From Vitreoscilla massiliensis (GTDB taxonomy: Bacteria; Pseudomonadota; Gammaproteobacteria; Burkholderiales; Neisseriaceae): DNA of 64,000 bases. The notes beneath the pieces are model-generated. The model did not search any database. It had not been told where the DNA came from and was given only the letters and a program-made list of their open reading frames with translations. Position 1 is the stretch's first letter. Each line of letters starts with the position of its first letter. A program made the translations under genes and the position numbers. The DNA lies in NCBI RefSeq assembly GCF_001457815.1, contig NZ_LN898219.1:375166-439165 (forward strand). Direction: 5' to 3'. This document shows, piece after piece, positions 1 to 7,518 of this stretch.

Positions 1-8
1 TGTAGTGG

Positions 9-809
9 TCAAGCCGCGCAGGACACTTTTATCTGAGAATTTTCATACTCCAATGGGCTCATTCCATTGTTGGCTGTATGTGGCCGTTTAAAATTGTAAT
101 AATGAATAAATTGCGTGATTTCTTGTTTGACTACACTTTCATTCATGCTCGTGGTATGGCCTAAACCTTCATATTTCAAACTGCCAAAGAATCGCTCTAC
201 TACCGCATTATCGTAGCAACATCCCATATCAGACATACTCAAACGCATCTTTAATTGACTGGCTTTCTTAGCGAAGGCTCGACTGGTGTACTGTGAACCT
301 CGGTCGCTGTGAAATACACAGCCATACTGCGGTTGGCGTAAGACATGTGCCTGTTGTAACGCTTGAATCACCAAGTCAGCTTTCATGCGTTCAGCCATAC
401 TCCAACCCACAATGCGGCGAGAGAACAAGTCCATCACCACAGCCAGGTAGCGCCAACCTTGGCTGGTTTTGATGTAAGTAATGTCGCCGGCCCAAACTTC
501 ATTGGCAAACAACGGTTGGAAGTTTTGATTCAATAAGTTGAATTGAACTTGGTGCCTCTCATTGCGTTTGGTTGTCACCTTAAATGCTTGACGCTGCTGA
601 CATACCAAACCCAACTTTCTCATCACACTGCGAACTTTGTACCTTCCGACTTGGAATCCAATTTGTTGTAATAACGCTTTAATTGTGCGAGAACCTATAC
701 GTTGTTTGTGTTGGTTAAACAGAGCTCTGATTTGGATTTGTAAACCAACTTCAACCAGATTTGTCCGTTTAGGTTCCAAGGCATAGTAGGCTGAAACACT
801 TACTTTCAT
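9..809 (-). CDS. IS3-family transposase OrfB (DDE integrase domain)
   Basis: The retroviral-type rve integrase fold of an IS3 transposase. The first Asp lies in WAGDITYI, the second in FHSDRGSQY, and the Glu in DNAVVERFFGSLK, so the DDE triad is complete. An N-terminal HTH_21-like region (SRTIKALLQQIGF) precedes it. The first ATG is at 809, but the frame is open back to the slippery site at 902-908, and the extra 30 or so residues (including YPIKTLCKV, typical of IS3 OrfB) belong to the domain. The working protein is therefore most likely the frameshifted OrfAB rather than free OrfB. Confidence 0.93.
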   Translation of the reverse strand: MKVSVSAYYALEPKRTNLVEVGLQIQIRALFNQHKQRIGSRTIKALLQQIGFQVGRYKVRSVMRKLGLVCQQRQAFKVTTKRNERHQVQFNLLNQNFQPLFANEVWAGDITYIKTSQGWRYLAVVMDLFSRRIVGWSMAERMKADLVIQALQQAHVLRQPQYGCVFHSDRGSQYTSRAFAKKASQLKMRLSMSDMGCCYDNAVVERFFGSLKYEGLGHTTSMNESVVKQEITQFIHYYNFKRPHTANNGMSPLEYENSQIKVSCAA

Positions 810-868
810 TACTTTGCACAGAGTCTTAATTGGGTAATGGCGTTGATTTTGTTGAATAAAATTGTATC

Positions 869-1147
869 TTACTTCACGTGCTTCGCAAAGTAAGCGCTGG
901 CCTTTTTTAATATTTCTTGCTCCATTCGAAGCTGTTTTATTTCTTTGCGCAATCGCAATAATTCGGCCTTCTCATCATCATTCAATATTGGCTGTTCAGT
1001 CAGTTTGGCTTTCCATTTATAGAGCAAAGCTGGAGTGATACCGACTGCTCTAGCAGCATCAGCCACTGAATAACCTTGTTTCAACACCAAATCAACCGTT
1101 TCTTGTTTGAATTCATCTGAATGACGGCGTGGGCTCTTTTTTGCCAT
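869..1147 (-). CDS. IS3-family transposase OrfA (HTH protein)
   Basis: A 92-residue OrfA. The first half is a helix-turn-helix of the HTH_8/TnpA type (RRHSDEFK, then SVADAARAVGITPALLYKWK at about residues 27-46). The second half is a leucine-rich coiled coil (about 55-85) of the kind used for OrfA/OrfAB multimerisation. Near its end the message carries A AAA AAG in frame (bases 908 to 902), a standard -1 slippery site. After slipping, the frame is open with no stop into orfB, giving an OrfAB fusion transposase. A ribosome site GAAAGG lies 8 nt before the ATG. OrfA alone normally binds the ends and regulates transposition. Confidence 0.93.
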   Translation of the reverse strand: MAKKSPRRHSDEFKQETVDLVLKQGYSVADAARAVGITPALLYKWKAKLTEQPILNDDEKAELLRLRKEIKQLRMEQEILKKASAYFAKHVK

Positions 1148-1217
1148 GATTTTGACCTTTCAAAGGGAATTAATATTCTCTCAGAAATGTGTCCTGTTGT
1201 ATTAGACCACTACATGC

Positions 1218-1691
1218 CTAATCAATCAGTTTCAAGATGGTGGCACTGTTTGGGTGATTGAGCGCAAACTCACGCAAGGCATGAAAGCAATGCACCACTT
1301 TGTCTAAGGTGTCGGCATTAACCAATAGAGAGAACGATAATTCTGACAACACCATCAGGTTGAGAATGGTGGATGCGGTTTCGGTGTCCACTTCGGCACT
1401 GCTGCCATTGGGGCTGTGGATGGTGATGGTTTTATAGTTATCCCACTCCATTAAAAAGCCGCCGTTAGTGAGGTGGTAAAATTCCCAACCACCACCGTCA
1501 TAGCCCTTAATCAGTTGGTGGGCAAAGACGTACACATGGCTTTGAAACTGAACGTGGGCACGGCCCAAGTATTGAGGCAAGAAGCCCATGCGTTGGTGCA
1601 TGGGACATTCAAATTTATCGATGGGTGTGATGCCATCATTGTGGGTAGAGACACTGATGTCGGTTTGCACTTGCTTATTTGGTTGGGTCAT
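1218..1691 (-). CDS. ardB: ArdB/KlcA-family antirestriction protein
   Basis: 157 residues. The segment MGFLPQYLG followed by HVYVFAHQL, then YDGGGWEFYHLTNGGF, matches the signature of ArdB/KlcA proteins (family pattern: RFLPRHFG, a helical stretch, then YxGGxWEFYxLSNGGFYM). ArdB proteins protect incoming plasmids and islands from type I restriction without mimicking DNA. Its C-terminal third is helical and Leu-rich, as in the family. An AAGGA site sits 6 nt before the ATG. It is the last gene of a four-gene leftward block (YqaJ, DUF932, zinc-ribbon) and stops 4 bp from the IS3 element. A type I restriction locus lies 7 kb to the right. The family call is by eye but strong. Confidence 0.85.
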   Translation of the reverse strand: MTQPNKQVQTDISVSTHNDGITPIDKFECPMHQRMGFLPQYLGRAHVQFQSHVYVFAHQLIKGYDGGGWEFYHLTNGGFLMEWDNYKTITIHSPNGSSAEVDTETASTILNLMVLSELSFSLLVNADTLDKVVHCFHALREFALNHPNSATILKLID

Positions 1692-1723
1692 GGTTTTTCC
1701 TTATGGGTGGCATACTTGCACAA

Positions 1724-1753
1724 ACAGACAGCCACTTTATGGTGGCTGTCTGT
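1724..1753 (-). promoter_or_regulatory. Stem-loop in the leader of ardB
   Basis: A perfect 12-bp stem (ACAGACAGCCAC with GTGGCTGTCTGT) and a 6-nt loop, about 35 bp upstream of the ardB start. On the leftward strand it is followed by TTTG rather than a long T-run, so it is either a weak terminator after the YqaJ gene or an attenuator/RNA-stabilising hairpin for ardB. Confidence 0.5.
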
Positions 1754-1772
1754 GTCTGTGTCTGTGTCTGTG
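1750..1772. repeat. Short CTGTGT hexanucleotide tandem repeat
   Basis: Three perfect copies of CTGTGT plus degenerate copies at both ends, lying between the YqaJ gene and ardB, directly next to the stem-loop. It is non-coding on both strands. Its position upstream of ardB would let copy-number slippage change leader or promoter spacing. Confidence 0.6.
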
Positions 1773-1920
1773 GCTAGGGATTGGGAAATGGTAAAGATGT
1801 AGATAGGTCGATAGCGTTAAATATTGGAGTAAAGTGTTTGGCCATGGAATATAGGCACTACAGCATGAAGTGCCTTGCAATCATATTGATCTTACAAAGC
1901 ACCAGATATTGTGATTGTGG

Positions 1921-3009
1921 CTAAGCCAATACTGTAAACCGTCTGCTGCCTGCACGGGTGGTGAAGTATGGGGCTACCCATTCTGGATGCTCTTGGATTA
2001 GGCGTTTGCTGTCTAAGATTTGAGCATCGGCAGTTTTCTTCCACGATACAGAGCCATTGCGAAACTGCACATGGCTGTGTTCTGCCATGGTTTGCTGTAT
2101 GCGTTGTTTGAGCAGGCTTTCTTTGGTCTTGTATTCTTCCAAGCTTGCACGCACTTTGACCAATTCATCAAACACAGCATTCATATCCGCATCAAAGATT
2201 AAATCCAAAATTTGACCATTGTCTTGTTGGAATAAGGCTTGTAGAGCTTGGGCTGCCGAGTCGCTGCCATCGGCTGACGGTGGAATGTTGTTTTCCACAT
2301 GCCACCAAAATTGCGCTTCCAATTCAATTAATTTGGTAATCAGCTCTTCATCCCGGTGCACACGGTGGATTTGCAAATCCTGCCCTGCGATCAACACCGC
2401 CACATCGGCAGCTTGCTTGCCCGTTACCGCCAATTGGTGCATCACCTGTACCAGCACATACTCAGGCACACCGTCTTTCCAAGCCTTGGCACCGTAAGCA
2501 CCCGCGGTTTTGCATTCGAGTATCTGTACATCGGCTTGACCGATTACCTCACGGTCTAGGTTGGCCAACATAAACGGATGCTCTGGATGTTGCAGGATGG
2601 CATTGACGCGGCGAACCTTATTGCCGGTGCGCTTGCTGTAATGGGTGGCGACGATGGGTTCCAATACCGTGCCCCAATAAGTGGGATGGGTATCGTCGCT
2701 TGGGTCTATTTGATTCAAGCTCTGTTCAGGCCGTGTCTTCTCTATCCATAGAGCCAAACGGGATTGGTAGGGATTCAAGCCCAGAGCTGTTGCTGCATCA
2801 GAACTGCCCAAGCCTGAACGTCTGGCCTGTAGCCATTCATCACGGCTCAAGTCTTTGGTTTTGACCAGACGTAAAGCGGATTGGGATTTAGGTTTATGTG
2901 AAGATTTACAGGCCACATGTGTTACATCAGCGGCGATAAGCTCAGAGTTTGAGGTTGAAGCAGTATTAACTACAGGGATGGGTAAGTTCATAACATTCCT
3001 CTCAGACAT
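1921..3009 (-). CDS. YqaJ-like (lambda exonuclease-type) recombinase nuclease
   Basis: About 362 residues. The N-terminal part carries the YqaJ start motif RDEWLQARRSGLGSSDAA. This is followed by a PD-(D/E)XK core: the first acidic residue near HPFMLANLDREV, the ILECKTA motif supplying E-x-K, and a downstream QVMHQLAVTG helix. Such proteins act as 5'-3' exonucleases feeding single-strand annealing recombination in phages, plasmids and ICEs. No annealing partner (Bet, RecT, Erf) is visible. The chosen ATG (3009) directly follows a stem-loop with T-tract; an ATG at 2991 with a better AGAGGA site is an alternative. The C-terminus (about 250-340) is a coiled coil typical of plasmid YqaJ proteins. 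It lies in a leftward block with DUF932 and ArdB genes. Confidence 0.85.
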   Translation of the reverse strand: MSERNVMNLPIPVVNTASTSNSELIAADVTHVACKSSHKPKSQSALRLVKTKDLSRDEWLQARRSGLGSSDAATALGLNPYQSRLALWIEKTRPEQSLNQIDPSDDTHPTYWGTVLEPIVATHYSKRTGNKVRRVNAILQHPEHPFMLANLDREVIGQADVQILECKTAGAYGAKAWKDGVPEYVLVQVMHQLAVTGKQAADVAVLIAGQDLQIHRVHRDEELITKLIELEAQFWWHVENNIPPSADGSDSAAQALQALFQQDNGQILDLIFDADMNAVFDELVKVRASLEEYKTKESLLKQRIQQTMAEHSHVQFRNGSVSWKKTADAQILDSKRLIQEHPEWVAPYFTTRAGSRRFTVLA

Positions 3010-3042
3010 AAAAAATCCCCCAATGGCCACAGCCATCAGGGG
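3010..3042 (-). terminator. Intrinsic terminator-like hairpin just before the YqaJ gene
   Basis: Leftward strand: CCCC, ATGGC, short loop, GCCAT, GGGG, then ATTTTTT running straight into the ATG at 3009. It has the form of a rho-independent terminator for the upstream DUF932 gene, but its T-tract touches the next start codon, so it may act as a leader attenuator. Confidence 0.65.
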
Positions 3043-3089
3043 AACAAGTCATTCAACACAGGGAAATAATGCAATATTATAGAAACGGA

Positions 3090-4103
3090 TTAAGCCACCA
3101 ATTGCAAGGCCTGTTCCAAAGCTTTTTGTTTCATTTGACCACCATTGCCAAACCAAGCAGAATCCAGGCGATTTTCATTGGAACGTGCTTGGCGTTCATG
3201 GTCGACAAACTCAGTCACCGCACAGAGCAAACCCCATGCGGTGTCTTTGGCAGCGGTCAATTCCGCACCACGACCTTGTCCATTAAACATGGCCTGTAAC
3301 TTTTTATAGGCTCGCTCATTCGGCATCACACTTTCAGTTTGTGCATTGAGCAGTTTCAAATGTGATTTGGCTCCAATGACAGGTACGACATCTGTTTGGT
3401 TACTGGACAGCAAGGTTTCAAAATAGCGGTTGGCCTCTTTAACACTGACCTTGCGCTCAGACAAGACTTTCATCTCGTACATAAACTGATCCCATTGCGA
3501 TACAGCTATACCCAAACGCCGTTTAACCGCATCGGCATCGAAGTTGGAACGGTGCGAAACTTTGACTGCCTGTTCAGTACCATTCACTGCAATCGACAAG
3601 GTGTTGTTACAAGCTACCCGCACCGTAGTGGGCATTGCTATGGTGGCGAGACTGCCATCGCATGAGGTGGCCAATAACACATAGCCATTGACCAAATCAT
3701 TGCCTTTCAATACCGTGGATTTCCCTGTCCGAGCCAAAGCCCAGAACTTACGTCCACCTTTGAGTACGCCTGCGGTTTCCAATTCAAAGCCCGCTTGCTC
3801 AGTCAAATCACGGTAAAACTCCAATACCTCCATGGGCTGTACTACTTGGTAGCGATTCGAGACCACTGATAAAGCGGAATTGGTGTCACTGCGGTACAAG
3901 ACTTTCTGTTCATCGAATGAGCCAAACATTGATGCATTGTGAACATTGTCGATAGAAAAATGGACTGGTGATTCTTTGATCTGCCAGTCCATGCCTGCGG
4001 CTTGTGCCCATACTTCCAGTGGTTGTTTCTCTGGCAATTGATTACCTAGACCATGCCAAGGGGTTAGGCCAGTATAGGCCATGGTTTCTACTAAATGTGC
4101 CAT
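3090..4103 (-). CDS. DUF932 phage/plasmid-like protein
   Basis: 337 residues of the DUF932 family (also annotated as phage/plasmid-like protein TIGR03299). The family start is clear: AYTGLTPWHGLGNQL, then the segment around residues 75-95 (SALSVVSNRYQVVQPMEVLEF). Further hallmarks are GRKFWALARTG and the Cys/Asn patch VRVACNNTL. The C-terminus has the usual GRGAELTAAKDTAWGLLCAVTEFVDHERQAR. Molecular function is unknown; members are constantly found in conjugative elements next to YqaJ nucleases, suggesting a role in recombination or replication. The ATG has GGAG 9 nt upstream. The neighbours on both sides are in the same direction. Confidence 0.87.
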   Translation of the reverse strand: MAHLVETMAYTGLTPWHGLGNQLPEKQPLEVWAQAAGMDWQIKESPVHFSIDNVHNASMFGSFDEQKVLYRSDTNSALSVVSNRYQVVQPMEVLEFYRDLTEQAGFELETAGVLKGGRKFWALARTGKSTVLKGNDLVNGYVLLATSCDGSLATIAMPTTVRVACNNTLSIAVNGTEQAVKVSHRSNFDADAVKRRLGIAVSQWDQFMYEMKVLSERKVSVKEANRYFETLLSSNQTDVVPVIGAKSHLKLLNAQTESVMPNERAYKKLQAMFNGQGRGAELTAAKDTAWGLLCAVTEFVDHERQARSNENRLDSAWFGNGGQMKQKALEQALQLVA

Positions 4104-4126
4104 TTGAGTGCTCCTAAATGCCCCAT

Positions 4127-4147
4127 GACCTAGGCTTGGCCTAAGTC
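4127..4147 (-). promoter_or_regulatory. Stem-loop in the leader of the DUF932 gene
   Basis: The leftward strand reads GACTTAGGCCAAGCCTAGGTC, a short hairpin (TAGGC-CAA-GCCTA core) about 24 bp upstream of the start codon. There is no T-run after it, so it is more likely a leader structure or protein-binding site than a terminator. It fits a pattern of one hairpin before each gene in this block. Confidence 0.4.
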
Positions 4148-4192
4148 ATAGTGTCAAATATGGTTGAATAAGTGAAAGATGTTCGTTGCCGT

Positions 4193-4561
4193 TCAAGGCA
4201 TGGAAATGGTGTTGATAGTGATATCACTGGGTTCTTTACTGGAAAACACATAGCCACAGTCTTGGCATTCAAGGTTTTTAAGGACGTGCTCATCCACAAC
4301 CTTGCCCAGTTGAGAACCGGCAATGCCACCTGTCGCACCGTAAAAAAGCGCACCGAAAAGTGCACCAGCCACCGTGCCTGCAGCAATACCAACAGGGCCA
4401 GCGACCATACCGATTTTGCTGCCGATATTGGCACCAGCCAGTGCAGCAGTGGCACCGCTGATGGCACCACCTGCCGTACCGATGATGCCACCATAGGTTT
4501 TAGCAGTGTCTTTGGTGACGATGTGCGCAGAATTGCATTTGGGGCAAATAGGGTTTTGCAT
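4193..4561 (-). CDS. Zinc-ribbon plus glycine-zipper protein
   Basis: About 122 residues. The N-terminus has CPKCNSAHIV and the C-terminus CQDCGYVF, so two CxxC knuckles together can form one zinc ribbon. Between them (about residues 15-95) is a long Gly/Ala-rich stretch with GxxxG repeats (GGIIGTAGGAISGATAALAG and onward), a glycine-zipper likely to insert in or span a membrane. Function unknown. The start at 4561 is chosen because GAAAGG lies 7 nt upstream; an ATG at 4567 and a TTG at 4576 in the same frame are less likely. It is first in the leftward plasmid-like block. Confidence 0.75.
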   Translation of the reverse strand: MQNPICPKCNSAHIVTKDTAKTYGGIIGTAGGAISGATAALAGANIGSKIGMVAGPVGIAAGTVAGALFGALFYGATGGIAGSQLGKVVDEHVLKNLECQDCGYVFSSKEPSDITINTISMP

Positions 4562-4580
4562 AGACATACCTTTCAAAGGA

Positions 4581-4608
4581 AAAGAAAAAGCCTGCCGTGA
4601 AGGCAGGC
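4581..4608 (-). terminator. Rho-independent terminator or attenuator
   Basis: Leftward strand: GCCTGCC-TTCAC-GGCAGGC followed by TTTTTCTTTT. It is a textbook terminator, yet no leftward gene lies immediately upstream (the genes from 4802 to 8409 run rightward). It either attenuates the zinc-ribbon gene 20 bp downstream or is the orphaned end of a gene displaced by insertion of the 4.8-8.4 kb cassette. Confidence 0.7.
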
Positions 4609-4801
4609 CAATGGATTCACTTTGATGGTATGGATTTGAAAATTTATTAAATCTAAAATCTACTTATGAAAGATAAAATAAATTTTGTTTTGAGTTAAAA
4701 TCGCTGAGGATTTGATATTCCAAACACTCATACCTGTAATGAAAATAATTCGATAGTCATTATCTTCACGATTGTTTACATTGCCACTCAAAGGAGAGGT
4801 A
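4609..4801. other. Intergenic promoter region between diverging genes
   Basis: AT-rich, non-coding DNA between the leftward plasmid-like block and the rightward oxidoreductase cassette. It must hold the cassette's promoter; I cannot point to one clear -35/-10 pair with confidence. No DUS copy is present. Confidence 0.4.
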
Positions 4802-6124
4802 ATGAAATCAATCAAACAACTACCAAAAATTGATGGTGATTTAGGCTGGTACTTAAGCTCACCTAATTATGGTATTAAAATTGGTAAAGCCCTAAAAGGG
4901 ATTCAATATGCAGATATCGCTATTATCGGCGCCGGCTACACGGGTTTATCTACAGCCCATAGGTTAAAAGAGCTTTACCCTAATAAAACCATTGCTGTCA
5001 TTGAGGCTTTAGAAGTTGGACAAGGTACATCTGGTAGAAATGCTGGATTTATCATTGATTTACCACACAATCTTGATGCAAATGACAATAATATTGAAGA
5101 TGATCTACAGCTTTATCATCTCAATAATTTTTCAATTAATCGTCTCAATACATTCCGTCAACAATTCAATATTGATTGTTTATGGCACCATGCAGGCAAA
5201 TACATGGTTGCCAATGAAACATCGAATCTTCGTGGTTTAGATGCTTTTGAAGTTGTGCTTAAAAAATGCAAATTTGATTTTGAGAGAATTAAACGCAAAG
5301 AGTTATCACAACGATTAGGTACAGAATTTTACCAGGAAGGAATATATACACCTGGAAATATTCTAATGAATCCCTCTGCATTAATAAGAGGAATTGGAAT
5401 AGGTCTACAAAATGAAATAAATATCTATTCCAACTCACCTGTTATTAATATCGAATATGGTGATGAGCATCAGATTCATACAATTGGAGGCACCCTCAAA
5501 GCAAAAACTTTGGTGCAGACAATCAATTCTTTTACAGAAGAGTTTGGTCTTCTCAAAAACAAATTGGCTCCAGTGTTTACTTATGGAAGCTTGACCAATC
5601 CTCTTCCACAACACCATATAGATAAATATTTCAGAGATGTTAAACCGTGGGGGCTTACTTCTGCTCACCCAGCTGGAACCACTGTTCGATATACATCAGA
5701 TAATCGAATTTTGGTTCGTAACATTATTGACTTCAATGCATCTTTGCACTCGACGGAGCAACAACGTGATTTTGCTTGGAAGCAACATCGAAAATCTTTT
5801 ATCGCTCGCTTTCCATTCTTACAGGATATTGATTTTCAATATACCTGGGGAGGAATGCTGTGCATGACATTAAATCATAATTCTATTTTTGAAAAAGTCT
5901 CTGATAATATCTACATGGTTTGCGGATGTAATGGCGTTGGAGTAGCAAAAGGCACTTATTTAGGCTATTACATGGCAGAAATGATCTATGGTAACAATAG
6001 TAAAGAACTAGAGTTTATTCAAAAAACCAGCCATGTTAGCTGGGTTCCACCAGAGCCATTTAGAAGCTTTGGTGCCAAATACAAAATTAATAAAGAACAA
6101 CTTACAGCTGGCAACGATATATAA
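4802..6124 (+). CDS. FAD-dependent amine/amino-acid oxidoreductase (DAO family)
   Basis: 440 residues. The dinucleotide-binding motif IIGAGYTGLSTA is at about residues 41-52, followed by the second FAD motif GTSGRNAGFI typical of PuuB/glycine-oxidase-like DAO enzymes. The C-terminal FAD-contact segment is CGCNGVGVAKGTYLG. Enzymes of this type oxidise amines or amino acids (for example gamma-glutamylputrescine) with release of ammonia and peroxide; the substrate here is unknown. An AAGGAGAGG site 3 nt before the ATG at 4802 fixes the start. It is followed 18 bp later by an MFS transporter and then a LysR regulator, suggesting a catabolic cassette. Base composition is clearly lower in GC than the later window, a sign of transfer. 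Confidence 0.85.
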   Translation: MKSIKQLPKIDGDLGWYLSSPNYGIKIGKALKGIQYADIAIIGAGYTGLSTAHRLKELYPNKTIAVIEALEVGQGTSGRNAGFIIDLPHNLDANDNNIEDDLQLYHLNNFSINRLNTFRQQFNIDCLWHHAGKYMVANETSNLRGLDAFEVVLKKCKFDFERIKRKELSQRLGTEFYQEGIYTPGNILMNPSALIRGIGIGLQNEINIYSNSPVINIEYGDEHQIHTIGGTLKAKTLVQTINSFTEEFGLLKNKLAPVFTYGSLTNPLPQHHIDKYFRDVKPWGLTSAHPAGTTVRYTSDNRILVRNIIDFNASLHSTEQQRDFAWKQHRKSFIARFPFLQDIDFQYTWGGMLCMTLNHNSIFEKVSDNIYMVCGCNGVGVAKGTYLGYYMAEMIYGNNSKELEFIQKTSHVSWVPPEPFRSFGAKYKINKEQLTAGNDI

Positions 6125-6142
6125 AAATACAAAGGAGAAATA

Positions 6143-7465
6143 ATGAAGAAAGTTAATTTAGAGGATATGGAACTGAATAGTTTCCATAAAAAGCTCACGA
6201 TATATTCATCAGGTGGACCATTTTTAGATGGTTATGTTCTTAGTATTATCGGTATTGCATTAGTACAGGCCACACCTGCATTAAATTTATCTGTTTTTTG
6301 GCAAGGTCTGATTGCAGCTTCGGCCTTAATAGGTGTGTTTTTAGGTGGATTTCTTGGAGGTTGGTTTACCGATAAATATGGACGGAAAGTTTTATATACA
6401 TTAGATTTAATTGCTATTATCGGATTTTCCATTGGGCAGTTTTGGGTTGAGTCCGCATGGGCATTGTTTGTATGGCGATTACTCATAGGCATTGCAGTAG
6501 GTGCTGATTATCCTATTGCTACCTCATTATTGGCAGAGTTTGTTCCTAGAAAATACCGAGGTCCATTGGTTGGTGGCATGATTATGATGTGGTTTGTGGG
6601 TGCTGCCGTTGCCTATGTCGTTGGCGAAATGTTAGTACGCTCTGGTCCTGATGGTTGGAGATGGATGTTAGCAAGTGCAGCTTTGCCAGGAGTGTTATTT
6701 TTAGCAATGCGTCATGGCACCCCTGAGTCACCGCGCTGGTTGATTGGTAAAGGTAGATTAGACGAGGCTCAAGCAGTCATTGAAAAAGTGTATGGACCTA
6801 ACTACTCAATCAAAGATTTACCTGAAGTTGCCCCAGAAAACAAAGCCTCAGTTTCTCAATTGTTTAAATCTGGCTATGGCTCAAGAATGTGGTTTATCAC
6901 CGTATTTTGGACATGCTCAATCGTTCCATTATTTGCAATATATGCATTCGCACCAAAGATACTGGGAGCATTGAAGCTTGATGGAGCCATGGCCAATATT
7001 GGATCAGCCGCTATTACAGTTTTATTTTTAGTTGGATGTATTGCTGCTTTGAAATTTGTTAATAGTATGGGACGTAGAAAACTACTAATTCATAGTTTCA
7101 TTTGGTCTGGCCTTGCTTTATTAATACTTGGTTTATTTCCAGACAGCTCAACCACCATTACTTTATTATTATTCAGTGCATATGCTGTTTTCATTGGTGG
7201 TACACAAATACTGCAGTTCGTGTATCCAAATGAGTTGTTCCCAACTGAGATACGAGCAACAGCGGTTGGTTTGGCCTCTTCTTTGAGTAGAATTGGTGCT
7301 GCAGTTGGAACATATCTCGTACCGATGTCACTGGATGGTCTGGGTATTGGTAATACTATGTTGATTGCTGCAATTATCACCTTCATTGGAGCAGTTGCTA
7401 GTTATAAGATGGCACCAGAAACTAATTCGTTGGATTTACATGCAGCTGCAAACCTGACAGACTGA
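6143..7465 (+). CDS. MFS transporter, sugar/aromatic-acid porter type
   Basis: 440 residues with about 12 hydrophobic segments. The loop 2-3 motif GGWFTDKYGRKVLY and the N-half motif RLLIGIAVGADYPIATSLLAEFVPRKYRG are those of the NiaP/aromatic acid:H+ symporter branch. The first membrane segment carries FLDGYVLSI, where the Asp is usually part of the proton relay. PESPRWL before the central loop and FPTEIRATAVG in the second half are also family hallmarks. It starts 18 bp after the oxidoreductase with AAGGAGA upstream, so the two are surely co-transcribed. It probably imports the amine or acid that the oxidoreductase uses. Confidence 0.88.
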   Translation: MKKVNLEDMELNSFHKKLTIYSSGGPFLDGYVLSIIGIALVQATPALNLSVFWQGLIAASALIGVFLGGFLGGWFTDKYGRKVLYTLDLIAIIGFSIGQFWVESAWALFVWRLLIGIAVGADYPIATSLLAEFVPRKYRGPLVGGMIMMWFVGAAVAYVVGEMLVRSGPDGWRWMLASAALPGVLFLAMRHGTPESPRWLIGKGRLDEAQAVIEKVYGPNYSIKDLPEVAPENKASVSQLFKSGYGSRMWFITVFWTCSIVPLFAIYAFAPKILGALKLDGAMANIGSAAITVLFLVGCIAALKFVNSMGRRKLLIHSFIWSGLALLILGLFPDSSTTITLLLFSAYAVFIGGTQILQFVYPNELFPTEIRATAVGLASSLSRIGAAVGTYLVPMSLDGLGIGNTMLIAAIITFIGAVASYKMAPETNSLDLHAAANLTD

Positions 7466-7483
7466 TACTATTATTTACACGAT

Positions 7484-7513
7484 AAAAGCGTAGGTTTAAA
7501 CCTACGCTTTTTT
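7484..7513 (+). terminator. Rho-independent terminator after the oxidoreductase-MFS operon
   Basis: A perfect stem (AAAGCGTAGG with CCTACGCTTT) around TTTAAA, then a T-run of six. It ends the operon only a few bases before the LysR start codon at 7519, so the regulator needs readthrough or its own promoter within the MFS gene end. Confidence 0.9.
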
Positions 7514-7518
7514 AAAGT

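Larger units (their letters stand above)
1..1214 (-). mobile_element. Complete IS3-family insertion sequence
   Basis: The two ends form an imperfect inverted repeat of about 40 bp: the left end reads TGTAGTGGTC and the right end GACCACTACA, with further shared blocks (CAGGACAC, CTGAGAAT). The 5'-TG...CA-3' tips are typical of IS3. Inside are two leftward frames, orfA (HTH) and orfB (DDE transposase), linked by a canonical slippery heptamer. The left end coincides with base 1 of the window, so the target duplication cannot be checked. The element looks intact and possibly active. Confidence 0.92.

Noticed and set aside
1473..1802. Rightward frame opposite ardB
   Set aside because: ardB has the family motif and ribosome site; the opposite frame runs into the CTGTGT repeat and is low complexity.
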